NCBI GenBank assembly: GCA_028023455.1
Contig: JAQFVV010012400.1
Coordinates: 10,158,248 to 10,222,247, forward strand
Source: Epiperipatus broadwayi
Lineage: Eukaryota; Onychophora; Udeonychophora; Euonychophora; Peripatidae
DNA length: 64,000 nucleotides
Direction of reading: 5' to 3'
Positions 23,430-34,128 of the stretch are shown here, piece by piece; position 1 is the stretch's first letter, and each line of letters opens with the position of its first letter. The notes under the pieces are model-generated. The model worked only from the letters and a program-made list of their open reading frames with translations, was not told where the DNA came from and ran no database searches. Both the position numbers and the translations under genes were made by a program.

Positions 23430-23740
23430 AGTATTTATTTATTTAATTAGCATATGATGTCAGCACATTAAAATTTAACTCTAACAGTTCATAACTAACC
23501 AAGAGCTGATTCTTCCAAATAATGTAGAGTAAAGAGGCTAATTAGGGCCTGGGAAAATTGGACACTTCTTGTAAGTATGTACCACAGTTTGTGGTCTTCC
23601 ATATTCACAGTTTGGAGAGTCTATAAATCCCCACTTGTGCAACATATAAAGACATCTACTCTGGCTTGTTCTGATTCTATTAATTTTCACCCAGTGTTTT
23701 CTTGCAAGGGAGAAATCAGATACACAGAGAGTAGTATCAG
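23430..23740 (-). pseudogene. I/Jockey-type LINE C-terminal relic
   Basis: The minus strand reads ARKHWVKINRIRTSQSRC, LYMLHKWGFIDSPNCEYGR and QTVVHTYKKCPIF in one frame from about 23715 to 23560. This is the W-x-x-LNR-x-RTG-x-xRC ... LHKWG-x-x-x-SP-x-C-x-C ... QT-x-x-HI-x-x-x-CP pattern at the end of many non-LTR ORF2 proteins, with the second Cys of the knuckle replaced by Tyr. A degraded W-L-x-x-L-like end follows towards 23430. No upstream RT is attached, so it is a 5'-truncated insertion. Confidence 0.65.
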
Positions 23741-24615
23741 TTATTAGAGTGATATTATTTATATTGGACTTATTCCAGTCATGTGTTTACATGATGTTGA
23801 TATACAATGTGAATGGCTGCTGAGAATTACCAGTAATCCAGAAAGAATGAAAAAATGGGTATTGTTTGATTAAATTATTCCTGGATTTTTTCTTGAAGCA
23901 CAAATGGACAGGTTAAAATTGTTTTATTTTGGGTATTTTATGAGATGTTATAATTTATTAGAAAAGTACTATGTATGATTTAAAAGCACAGTAGCAAGAT
24001 GATAGGCTTAAGAACAAAAGATTCCTGAATTTAAGATTAACTCATCACTTACATTGCATAAACTTTATACAATATTTGAACCAATTAATCATTTCTTATT
24101 TATTTCATTATTTAAAAACTATGTAGAACAGTTAAAAGGATGACCAGAAATGAGATAGATTTCATCATTACAATAATAAATATCCTAATGTAAAAGTTAA
24201 ACAAATAATGGCTAGTCTGGAGAGATGCTATTCTTAAGACACCCAAGAGCTGATGTCAGATTGACAATATTACCATATGTCTTTTTTTTCTTCTGATAAT
24301 TCAAAAACTTTATTTTTCTTAGATATAGAGAAAAAAGTTGAGCTTTAAATTTTAATAAACTATTGAAATTTTTTGCTCAGCAACTTATTAGAACTACTCA
24401 AGGTTATTATAAGAATTTTTGTTACTTAGAAAATAGAAAATATTTTCTGTATATAAGTTAAAAAAAGCTGTATTTATATATTGGACTATTTCTATAATCT
24501 AATGTTAATAAGTATTGAATATATTTAGAAAAATTTAACTTTATTCAAATTTTCCAATTACATTCAACTGTTAGTAATAGCACAAAGTTTAATATATGCA
24601 CAATGTTTCAAAAGG
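23741..24615. other. AT-rich non-coding DNA
   Basis: No gene or repeat recognised. Confidence 0.3.
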
Positions 24616-24715
24616 TATTCTCTCTTCTTCGGTGTTTCTGGCCTGGTCAGTGACAGTACTAGCATAGGAATCGAATCTGAACCCTTAGATTCTTGAATTT
24701 TGAATTTTGGGGTAA
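24616..24715 (+). repeat. Probable tSINE fragment
   Basis: GTCAGTGACAGTACTAGCAT and GGAATCGAATCTGAACCC (box B-like) followed by TTAGATTCTTG resemble the middle of tSINE copies such as 45911-46010. The box A end is missing. Confidence 0.35.
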
Positions 24716-25340
24716 TGCTCTAACCAAAGCTTTGAATAAACTAAGTAACATAAAATGTCATCATTTTCAATATAGATATTTCAAAGATTTAAGGATTTTA
24801 TTCCAAAATAATACTAATATTATTGTTTTCTTTAATGTCATTGAACAATTTTTCTTTAGTTTCACATATACATAATAGAATTAAAAAAATTTGAAATTAC
24901 TCTTATTCTTTATTCAATTTGTTTTGATAATAGCAAATTCTTTATGTGTTAAGACATCTATATTCGTTTGCTTGCTTTTTTTTTTTGAGCTTGGAAAACG
25001 TAATGTCTAGAAGTATGAGATTTATTTGTATGTGACTTATTTATATAACTCAGTTATCAAGTTTATTGTTTTTGTCTAGACTAGATAACATTATAGTAAA
25101 TAAATTTCATCCAGAATCTTATGGAATAATTTTTTAACTAATATAATAAGTTCAATATTTTAATCTGATCTCTATTTTGTTAAAAATTCTATGATGTTAT
25201 TATTTTTGATCTGAAACTTATAAGCATTTTATTAAAATTGATTTAGCATCTACAAGATGACTGTTTATTTTTTTTCAATAATTAATTCCTTCTTCTTTTT
25301 ATTTTTTTTTACAAAAAACATTACTATTTATTAATTATAA
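24716..25340. other. AT-rich non-coding DNA
   Basis: No gene recognised; the frame at 24693-24875 has no domain. Confidence 0.3.
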
Positions 25341-25344
25341 ATTT

Positions 25345-25507
25345 ATTTAAACAAACATTGATTACATTGATTACGTAAGTAATATTTACTAAGGCTGTAA
25401 ACCTTAAGAATATGCATGTGAACTTGTGGTTAAGATCTGTAGAGGTCGCTACCATCGCATTTTCACATGCATATTGTTAAGGTTTACAGCCTTAGTAAAT
25501 ATTATTT
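25345..25507. mobile_element. Hairpin element with about 42-bp near-perfect arms
   Basis: AATATTTACTAAGGCTGTAA and ACCTTAAGAATATGCATGTG at 25381-25420 recur inverted at about 25461-25503 with one or two mismatches, around a 38-base loop. The left flank (ATTGATTACGTAAGTAATAT) also recurs inverted at 34925-34975, so this is a dispersed family and not a chance hairpin. Confidence 0.75.
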
Positions 25508-25551
25508 ATTAATATGAATTGATTTGTAAATGATCTGACTGAAGAAAAGTA

Positions 25552-25645
25552 ATTCAATGTTGACTAATTTGGCAAGTCATGTGATTTGAAAATGACACAT
25601 TGAACTTTGAATGTGAATCTTTAGCTCTTGAATAAGGTACTGCTA
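25552..25645 (+). repeat. Probable tSINE copy
   Basis: GGCAAGTCATGTGATTTGAA and GTGAATCTTTAGCTCTTGAA follow the tSINE block order, with a box B that is poorly kept. Confidence 0.4.
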
Positions 25646-26499
25646 CAACGTGCTAATCATAAATATGGTTTTTGAGAGAAGAATAAAATATATATATGAG
25701 AAAGAATAAATTTGAACTGGAAATTTTTAGGTCTTGAATATCACACTTTTACTAGTGTGCTAAATTCACAAATATAGTTTTTAGAAGGAGGGAAGAATAA
25801 ATATATTAGAAAGAGTAAATTAGATCAACTATAATTCCATATGCTAAGAAAGATATTCTTTTCCAAAAAAGAATGAAATGTTATCTCAATTCAACAGGCA
25901 TACATCTTTTAAATTCAATTTATTTATTTAGGCAAATAATTTTTTTTCCCTAAAATTATTATCTTTTTGAATGTATATGATTATCAAATATATTTTTTTT
26001 AATAACATATTTTTTAAATGACATAATAAATTAAAATTATAGCAGGAAAAGTTAGCACATTTTTTAATTATTAAAAAAATTCCAACGTAATTAAAAAATA
26101 TTTTTTAATAATTACTGCTGTTATAAGCAGTTTTAGTCTAAAGAACTGTTTTCTCATATCAGATGGGTCAAATCCATTAAAAAATTGGAACAGTTGTTGA
26201 CCTTTTTATTATTATTCAATCTTTTATTAGATTAAAAAATAGAAAGCTACCTCTTCATAGTTAAATCATATGAAAATTTTTAAAAAGAGGAGAGGATAAT
26301 GCAAAAGACAATCCTATTACTTTGATATTAGACTCTTTTTGTGAATGTACAACGGTGTGTTTAATTGATAATATATAGGTAAAAAAACTGGAATAGAGAA
26401 ATGATAACTATTATATGCCATTATTAGATTTAAAATATCACAAACGAATTATCATTTAATAATTTTTTTAATCATTCATTAGATTAGAGATTATCTAAT
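25646..26499. other. AT-rich non-coding DNA
   Basis: No gene recognised; local A and T runs only. Confidence 0.3.
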
Positions 26500-26760
26500 A
26501 ATGAATAATATTTTTGTAGTGTAATTTTCATTACAACACTCTCACACAAAGTAGGGACTGGTTTCTATCCACTTTTAACAAGAAGGATGTAATCATAAAC
26601 ATATGACCAAAGACATATAAGAAAGAGATTTCATATGACTTTGGTCATATGTTTGTTTACGATTACATCCTTCCACAAGATGTTAAAGATGGACAGAAAC
26701 CAGTTCTATCTTGCATGGGAGTGGTGCAGTGAAAATTACATTACAGAAATGTTATTCATT
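26500..26760. mobile_element. Fold-back element with 110-125-bp arms
   Basis: Left arm about 26500-26612 and right arm about 26633-26760 are inverted copies: AATGAATAATATTTTTGTAG, ACTGGTTTCTATCCACTTTT and GAAGGATGTAATCATAAACA all recur in complement, with a loop of about 20 bases. Identity about 85-90% by eye, with a small insertion in the right arm. No coding content. Such a palindrome in RNA would be a long duplex. Confidence 0.8.
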
Positions 26761-27944
26761 AAATTATCATGTGTCTTTTTCAGATAATATTCAACATTTA
26801 TATTAGAAGCAGTAAACATTGAATCACTTTACTCCAGAGATACCCAAAGTAACTTGAGTAATCAATGAACAACACTTGGTAATTGTCAACCATATCCACA
26901 AATTAGATTATGTATATTGGTCTCATCAATAGTATTTTCTAGGAACCACTGATTACTCAAGTTTATAACTATTGTCTTTGAAGTAGGATAATAAAGTGGA
27001 TTATTATTTCTAATGTAATTTGAAAATTAATAATATATACATGGCAAACGTAAAAAATATTGATTTATTGTATTTATTATTATTTTACCATTATCAATTT
27101 ACTTGACTACCAGTTATATTTACAGTAAAATTAACACATATAATTATGCATACTTGAAAAGATTATCGCATTGATATTATTTAAAACTATGAATTCACTT
27201 TATGCTTAAAAAATAATATTAAGATAGAATGCATATTTTATCGAATCTGTGTAATTTTTTTCATGTTTATTCATTTGAGACATTGAACTACTATCAATGT
27301 TATTTATGGATACTCTTGTCATTTAATAAAAATTATTGCTCATTGTTACTATTACTACTCTTATTATTATTATTCTTATTACTACTTCTATTGTCTGTCT
27401 CTAATAACTATTTGATTTGAAAGACTTTTTTAATAAAATCATAATTCTTCCTTTTTGACATTTAAATCTATTCTTTTTTCACATCTAAGAGAAGAATTCA
27501 TTTTCTATTTCTAAAAAAATGTGCAAGGCATGTTATATTAAACATTTTTATATTTATACTTATTCTGGATATATATTTTTACTTATTTTATAAAAACTTT
27601 AATATTCAATGATGTATTAATTGTTTATTTATAAAGAATGCATGTGTATAAATGCATAAACACAAAAATATTTATATTTTTAATACTATATTAGTTTATA
27701 TATTGTTTCCTATTGAATACAAATTGATATGTTTATATGTGTATGTTATAACATTGGTTTTATATCTAGAAGTAATAATCTCTATTACAACACATCTAAA
27801 TTCACACAATTTACAAAATAAATGCAACTAGACCTTAGGATCTAATGCAACACTTCAGCGGCCACCTTTTAGCGTTTTAGTTAACTATAAAGCTTTGCGT
27901 CCAAAATGAAAACACAATAATGTTTTTCAATCTGAATTCAGTTC
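26761..27944. other. AT-rich non-coding DNA
   Basis: Holds an imperfect short inverted repeat (AACTTGAGTAATCA near 26850 against TGATTACTCAAGTT near 26950) and a TTA/TTC-rich run near 27340-27400 that produces the Leu-rich frame 27229-27420. No gene supported. Confidence 0.4.
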
Positions 27945-28065
27945 AGCACCTATACTTTTGAGTGGTGCTGCTGTGTGGAGTGTTTTGCCTCTATGTTTGT
28001 GTAAGCATAAAGAATAGTGATCATGTGATGCTAAGTTGACATTATACATATATTGTTCCATACTG
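27945..28065 (+). repeat. 3' tail fragment of the Rz2 repeat family
   Basis: GTGGTGCTGCTGTGTGGAG, TTTTGCCTCTATGTTTGTGT and AAGCATAAAGAATAGTGATC match the end of the family as seen at 37815-37910. Confidence 0.55.
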
Positions 28066-29386
28066 GAAACTCCTTCAAGTGCTCCTGGAATCAAATAGCA
28101 AATGGATATCATTACACAGCTATTGTGACATTTAAGTTAGGTATGTGTGATTTTGATTAAAAGTAAAAAAAAAATAAAATTCAAATATCTTCAGAAATAT
28201 ACTATATAAATATTATTGAGCTAAAAAAAATTATCTCATGCAAAACATTTATCATATTTAGATTATTATATTTATTATTTCTTCACTGCAATTTTTTTTG
28301 ACAATGATCTTAATATTTTTATATTTCTTTATTTAATAATTAAAAATAAATAAACATATGCATTTTATTTTATAAATATAATAAAGAATTTTTTGCAATG
28401 TTTTTAATTTTACTCATATTTTAACACATATTAGTAAAGAATGTATCTCTCAGATACACACTATCTCAGTTGCAATTTTTTTTTTACTGCAACTTCTGCA
28501 GGTTAATTCTGTGTTACCAAATAAGTTAATTTTCTTATTAATTGAAATGACACGTTTATTTGTTTATAAAATACTTTTCTTTCATATTTAATAATAACAT
28601 TTACAGAAATGTAAAATTTAAAGAGTATATATCTTTAATATAATTTTTGATAATTCATAGTGTATTTTGGAATTTTCTATAATACAAATAAACTCCTTGA
28701 TGTATATGTTTAAAAATATGTTATAAATCAAACTTTATTTTAGATAATAAGCCTCTTGTTACTTTTAAATATTTCACCACACCCTTCATAATTAAAGTAT
28801 CATAATTTTGGCCCAGCAATATCTGTGAGATTACCTTTTTTTTTTTAAAAAAAAAAAATACTAGATTGTTTCAAAATTTTTGATTTTTATCAGTGCATTC
28901 CTTATCTCAGTTCCACCAATATTGTTACATCTACTATGATAGAAAATCAGACAACTCTCTTTTATTTTGCATACATTTTGCAGATAATCTTTGCTCATCA
29001 GGTAAGGCAGCCAGTAACAAAAATCTGAATTTCCATGCTCACATTATTTTTTTTTAAATTGACATTAATGTATCCTTGAATAGTTTTCACAACAGCAAAT
29101 ACTTCTCTCCCTTTTGGGTCACACTAAAATATTTAATAAATACTATGTATTAATACATAAGGCACTAAAATAATTTATGATTGTAAAAGATCAGTTAAAC
29201 ATATATATAGACACAGGTTGTATATTATTTATATTGATCTAAATTTTACATTGTATTCTTTTAAAGATGTAATCTTTTGTTAATATTTTAGCTTTATTTA
29301 TTTTAATCATAAATGATTTGCTCAAACTTTACATTATTTTACATGGTTTTTATACATAGGCATTGTGATTTCATTTTCGTAGGCAC

Positions 29387-29417
<31 letters not shown>

Positions 29418-29640
29418 ATATCCCTGTGTATATTGCTAGCTGAAAATTAGAATACAATATGTAAAGTTCAGACTTTATATTTCTTTATAGGGGACATTGT
29501 TTAAAAATATAATGTTTGGGAGAGTGATTTGAATATTATATATATATATAATTAATTTTTGATCATTAGTATATATATATATAATTAGATACAATAGTAT
29601 AACAAACTAAAAACTCTAGTATAAACTCTACAATATTCAA
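28066..29640. other. AT-rich non-coding DNA with microsatellites
   Basis: A/T homopolymers near 28831-28860, a (TA)n run at 29386-29413, and further TATATA runs at 29538-29583. No gene recognised. Confidence 0.4.
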
Positions 29641-30264
29641 CATACTAATATATATAATCTTATAATTAAATATTAATAAATACAGTGTCCAAATATATGT
29701 AAAGTACAACTTTAAAAAACACTTAACTAACACTTTCAAAATCTAACCTTCCCACAATTTATTTTTATGTTTGCTGCCTACCTTTATAAATGGAGACAAA
29801 GTGTAGCAGTGGATATATGGGGGAATCAAGATGTACATTGAAGAAAAGTACTAAAGAGCACTTGCTGTTATTCAGAATGGTTCAAAAAAATGAAACAAAA
29901 TTGTAATGGAAATGATAATGTTTCAGCATCTGTTTTTTATGACCAAATAGATTAAATATAGTCATGATTTTAATTTGAATTATAATAATGTAAAAATATT
30001 GTAAATTGAAAGGAACAATAATAAAAGGAAAATAAAGGAAGCCATGTTAATATATAAATATAAACAAGACTTAATAAACAGACAGTAAGCAAATGTAAAC
30101 ATCACAGAATTATGGGAAGATTAGCTTCTTGAAAGTGTTAGTTGACAAAGACTATGACGATGATAGTCGAAATTCCCAAGTGGATAAAAGTTTTTTTTAA
30201 AGTTATACTTTACTTATGTTTAGACAAATATTTGAAATACAAGCACTCTTCACATACCTGGAGC

Positions 30265-30500
30265 CTAATTGTAAATATAGAGGATTTGAACTCGGACTAT
30301 ATATACGTGTGGAAGATGATAATCTGGACTAACTGATGAGTGCTGGTTTAACATGAAATACATATATTGATGATTATTTATCTTTTCTACATGTAGTGTG
30401 GATAGTTGAAGAGTGCTTGATAGTCTGGGTTCAAATCCCCTATATTTATATTTGGATACTGTATTTATTAATATTTAATTATAAGATTACATATATAACT
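30265..30500 (+). repeat. Ribozyme repeat Rz1b copy, best preserved
   Basis: The copy runs from TATAGAGGATTTGAACTCGG (30276-30295), the inverted form of its own 3' end, through the ribozyme (30319-30377), to AGTCTGGGTTCAAATCCCCT (30422-30441) and an AT-rich tail. GGTTCAAATCC resembles a tRNA box B. The ends are therefore inverted repeats of roughly 25 bp. The frame at 30142-30336 overlaps this and is not a gene. Confidence 0.8.
30319..30377 (+). ncRNA. Hammerhead ribozyme, Rz1b type, complete core
   Basis: Distal stem I AUAAUC (30319-30324) pairs with GAUUAU (30372-30377); proximal AA/UU plus a U-G and an A-U pair; CUGAUGA at 30333-30339; stem II GUG...CAU (weakened by a C-A mismatch); GAA at 30355-30357; stem III AUA-CA-UAU at 30358-30365, giving the required A15.1-U16.1 pair; cleavage nucleotide A at 30366. 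All conserved core nucleotides are present. The weak points are the short stem III and weak stem II, as in dimer-acting hammerheads. Confidence 0.8.
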
Positions 30501-30890
30501 TTGAAGAAATGCAGACATTGAATAAGAATATCATTATATATATATATATAGCTATAGCAATTTACAGCATGTACACCACTCTAACTGCTATTACTATTAT
30601 TTATTTATTTATTTTATATTGTTATATTGCAGACATGTTACATTCATTTATCACTGAGGGCCACACATTATAAGAATTTTTATAATGAGATAAAGTATTT
30701 TTGGGCAGAATGCTTTCATTTTCATACTAAATGTGTTCACAATGAGATAATCAAATAATGAAGTAATTGCACTTTATTAAGAATAATAGTAATTATACCC
30801 TCTAGACATCTGCCACATGGATAATTTGCAAACTTGCATGGTAGAAAATAGCTCATAATTGGAATTGGTTTAGAGTATGCAGAATGAGGA
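30501..30890. other. AT-rich non-coding DNA
   Basis: A TATATA run at 30535-30551 and TTTA repeats near 30598-30616. No gene recognised. Confidence 0.35.
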
Positions 30891-31163
30891 TCAAGACATC
30901 ATTAACAAATGATATGGCTTGGGCAGTAATTTCAAAATGGGGAAGAAAAAGACTTTCAGTGCATTGTTCAATATTCTTAGATCTATATAAATTGCAAATA
31001 ACAGTGATATAAGTAGTAATCCTTGTGGAATCCCAAGATTAGATGTGAAAGATATGGATAGATGCATATATTTCTTTAATTTAATTGATTTATTGATAAA
31101 ATAGTTCTGGATGATAACTATCAGGCAGAAATTTGTTTTAATGTGCTGAATAGATATTTCCAA
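30891..31163 (-). pseudogene. Reverse transcriptase fragment (motif B region)
   Basis: A 90-codon minus-strand frame contains NLGIPQGLLLISLLFAIYID at about residues 41-60. This matches the RT motif B pattern S-G-x-PQG-x-x-x-xPLLF-x-x-YI-x-D-L of Jockey/CR1-type LINEs, with the Gly-Pro of G-P-LLF lost. The rest is degraded. No YxDD box follows within the frame. It is a short remnant, opposite in strand to the relic at 31200-31500. Confidence 0.65.
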
Positions 31164-31199
31164 CTGACTAGATTAAAGGCAGCTTTAACATGATATTGG

Positions 31200-31500
31200 A
31201 AAGAAAATAAACACAACCAAAACAAAAATAATGAAAATAAATGTTTAAGATGAAAAGATTACAATAGGTGAAGCTATGGAAAATTGGATAATTAATAATA
31301 AAGCTATGATAAAGAATTGAATGAAGCTGCGTTGAATGAAGAGACTTTTAAATAAGAGTATAAAGTTATTTTACAACCTCTTAAATAAGATTTAACAAAG
31401 AGGCTTGTTAAATATTTGTTGGAATATAACTTTATATGAGACATCGGCTTACAAAAGAAAGAGGAAAAAAGAGGGTAAGCTTTAGAAACATGATTGGTAG
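31200..31500 (+). pseudogene. LINE post-RT region relic
   Basis: The plus strand reads INTTKTKIMKINV, then DEKITIGEA, which matches the N-x-x-KTK-x-M-x-x-x segment just after the RT palm. Around 31385-31470 RLVKYLLEYNFI is followed by a KKEEKR run, as in the L-x-K-x-x-x-x-S-x-LLYG ... KKE part of the family. Several frameshifts. The minus-strand frame 31304-31588 is a shadow. Confidence 0.5.
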
Positions 31501-32265
31501 AGAATAAAAAAATATTAGCAATGTAAAGGTGTTTAAGCACAATTAGAAAAAAAAAGTGAATGGAGTTTGAATATGGCATACATTTCAAGACGAAAAATGG
31601 TAAAAAAATGTTGAAATTTACTATAGTGCGGGGGAGGGGGTAAAATCGATAGATGATTTAAGAAGGTTAACTAGCAACGAGGGTTTGAAAAAAAAAAAAA
31701 GCTTTGCAGTAGTGATTTTTGTTGATTATTTCGAACCAGTTTTTGCAAATCACTAATAATAATGAATTTGATGATATACTCACACGTGTGTACTTATACA
31801 TCATTCTGAAGTCGAATATAAATAAAAAATCACATCTATACATGCACATATATATAATTCGCACATATACTCTATATACACTTATAATTTAACATATATT
31901 TTTATTCGTTTCTTCGTATATCTTTATATAAAGACTAATATATAAGTCTATATAAACAAATAAAAAATATTATTTTTTTATATATATAGTGATAAATATT
32001 TATTTCTCTCATCATCTTTTATTAAAGAAGATGAATACATATTTGGTTAATTTAATGAAATTGGGGGGGGGGGGGATAACAAATCAACAACGAAAGATAA
32101 TTAAAATTCTATATCTTTTTTTTTTTTTATAAAAGAAAAAAACAATTGTTTTTCCGCATACTTAGAAAAAAGTTGATAACTACATTTTTATTTTGGTATA
32201 AATTTGTACAGCTTCCAAAGAAATTTGCATATATACACCTTGAGGCTCTATCTATCCTCGTTTAC
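31501..32265. other. Non-coding DNA with a G13 tract
   Basis: A GCGGGGGAGGGGG block at 31627-31639 and a pure run of 13 G at 32063-32075. No gene recognised. Confidence 0.4.
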
Positions 32266-32269
32266 CGTA

Positions 32270-32481
32270 CACCCTGCTCTAGAACATGTTCTCTATGTCA
32301 AATAAGGTTTGTACAGTTATGTTAACTAAGGTGAACGATCGACCAGATTTAGCTAATAATGACATCACAGATATTCAATGTCAATTCGGTAGAGTAATAA
32401 GTAAGAGCGAAAGTCTTCCTTATTTAAACTATTACAGCTTTTAGATTAATACAACTAGAGAAAAAATTATCACAAAACAAG
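32270..32481 (+). other. Candidate promoter and first exon
   Basis: About 200 bases of less AT-rich, CG-containing sequence (ACCCTGCTCTAGAACATG, GGTGAACGATCGACCAG) end at AAACAAG|GTAAGTG, a strong 5' splice site with the intron starting at 32482. A TATTTAAA element lies near 32420. There is no ATG-initiated frame of note, so it would be a non-coding first exon. Inferred only from composition and the donor site. Confidence 0.25.
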
Positions 32482-33600
32482 GTAAGTGAATATTATAAAT
32501 ATTTGTTATTTATTTAAATGTTATTTTAAGTACATTATTATTAAACTTAAAAAATATTATAAACTTAGTACAGTACTTTTATAGGAAATAGAAAGTGAAT
32601 TGTCTATCCTAGGTTAGGAGAGCGTTAAAAAAAAAAGACTTCCTTGTGACAATATATCACCTCATGTTAGCACATTAAAATAATTACAATGACAATTAAC
32701 ACTATTCTTTAAAATATGAAGAATTAATTAACATTGTACATGTAAAATATATATATACCTAATTTTTTTTAGATAATATTAAATAATAATCATTTTTTAT
32801 TAAATTTGTATTAATTTGATCAGAAATAGTGCATATTTGATACCATTGCTTAAAAAAAAAATTAATCGAGAAATCATTATTGATTTCAATTTGCAAAACT
32901 ATATTTTGACCTCAATTAATTAGTTTTTAGATAGTGACCATTTCACGTTTTTGAACGTAAACATATATCCACTCATTTATATATTTATAACGTCTATAAT
33001 AAAAGATGGACACATGATTAGCATATAACGTGTAGATGCAGCAGACTTTATTAAACTTTTTTTAAATAATATTGTAGCTATGCTGTAGCGTGAATTTAGC
33101 TTAAACTCAATTTCTATATATATATTTATGTATATATATATTTTAATAAATAATTAAGTGTAATGTTTTTATCTATATCAATTATAACACTGTTTCTTAT
33201 GTGAAGAAATATAAAGAACATTAAGTATAATCTTGTGGCTCTTTTGCAGTATAGCACTTTTTTTGAAAGGCAAACATTATTCCCCAAATAAAGGAAAATA
33301 TGAACCCTTAAATTTAAAGATGCATATTTCAAATCACACTCAACTGAACACTATTAGATTTTCTATTCATTAATGAGCCTATATTACTATTGAACCTTTT
33401 TTACTCTTCATTTTATGTCATTATGTTTACTGCAAGCTATCATTATTTCTTTGCAATTGAAAACATAACCAAATATTTTCCATGATCTAAATCTACAGAT
33501 AAAACTGAATGACCTATTTTGGCTTTATTAAAGCTTTAACCTTATATTAAAGTTTTCAATGAATACCTAATTTATGCATCCAATGTACTTTTCCAATTTT
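32482..33600. other. AT-rich non-coding DNA
   Basis: Nothing recognised. If the donor at 32482 is real, this is intron. Confidence 0.3.
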
Positions 33601-33639
33601 TTTGTCATAGTTAAGACAAATATCAATTGATAATAGAGT

Positions 33640-33850
33640 AGTGAACAGGTGCAGTGCTCTCAGATCCAAGGCTCCTCACTGATGAAAGCCACAAGCTAGA
33701 AACTAGTCTGGGGATATTGGATGAGTAGGCATTAGATATGGATTTTATGAACAAGCCTTATGGCATCCATTGATTACTCTGGCTTGCACTGAATGGTACT
33801 ACTGTATGGAGAGTTTTTCCTGTTTTGGTGAACAGGTTATTATACTTTAC
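33640..33850 (+). repeat. Ribozyme repeat Rz2 copy
   Basis: From GTGCAGTGCTCTCAGATCC through the ribozyme (33664-33722), GAGTAGGCATTAGATATGG, ATGGCATCCATTGATTACTC, to TACTGTATGGAGAGTTTTTC. A second copy on the opposite strand lies at 37565-37745. Tail fragments occur at 12.1, 27.9 and 37.8 kb. Non-coding. Confidence 0.8.
33664..33722 (+). ncRNA. Hammerhead ribozyme, Rz2 type, complete core
   Basis: Distal stem I AUCCAA (33664-33669) pairs perfectly with UUGGAU (33717-33722); internal loop GGC opposite UA; proximal stem I UCCUCA (33673-33678) pairs with UGGGGA (33709-33714); CUGAUGA at 33679-33685; stem II AGC-CACAA-GCU-type hairpin with A-A at its base; GAA at 33699-33701; stem III ACUAGU at 33702-33707, a perfect palindrome giving A15.1-U16.1; cleavage nucleotide C at 33708. 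Every core residue is intact. The 3-bp stem II and loopless stem III imply that it would act as a dimer. Confidence 0.85.
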
Positions 33851-34125
33851 TGAATTTCTCTTTTTGAGAGTTTACATTTTATTTTATAGTTGGAAATTGA
33901 TGGGTTAATATTTTTCTCTTCAGTAAGCTATTCTTAAATTGAAACAACCTTTCAGAGTTTTGGGATGAAAAGGATACCTCATGCTTCTTCTCTGTGAACA
34001 AAGCTTATGATGTAATAAATCTGCAACATTAATTTACAAAGACACATTTGCATAAATTGATTTTCTAAAAAAAATGTTTTATTTCATTCTACAGACACCC
34101 TGATGCTATTTATTACCCACACAAG
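33851..34125. other. AT-rich non-coding DNA
   Basis: Nothing recognised. Confidence 0.3.
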
Positions 34126-34128
34126 CAG

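Larger units (their letters stand above)
29651..30500. repeat. Region bounded by a 50-bp inverted repeat around an Rz1b copy
   Basis: 29651-29700 (CTTATAATTAAATATTAATA, then AATACAGTGTCC) is the reverse complement of 30447-30496 with about two mismatches. The right arm is the tail of the Rz1b copy, so the left arm is probably the tail of a second copy in opposite orientation. Confidence 0.7.

Noticed and set aside
27229-27420. Leu-rich frame as a signal or membrane peptide
   Set aside because: The Leu run comes from a TTA/CTT simple repeat.
30142-30336. 64-codon frame as a gene
   Set aside because: It ends inside a ribozyme repeat and has no domain.
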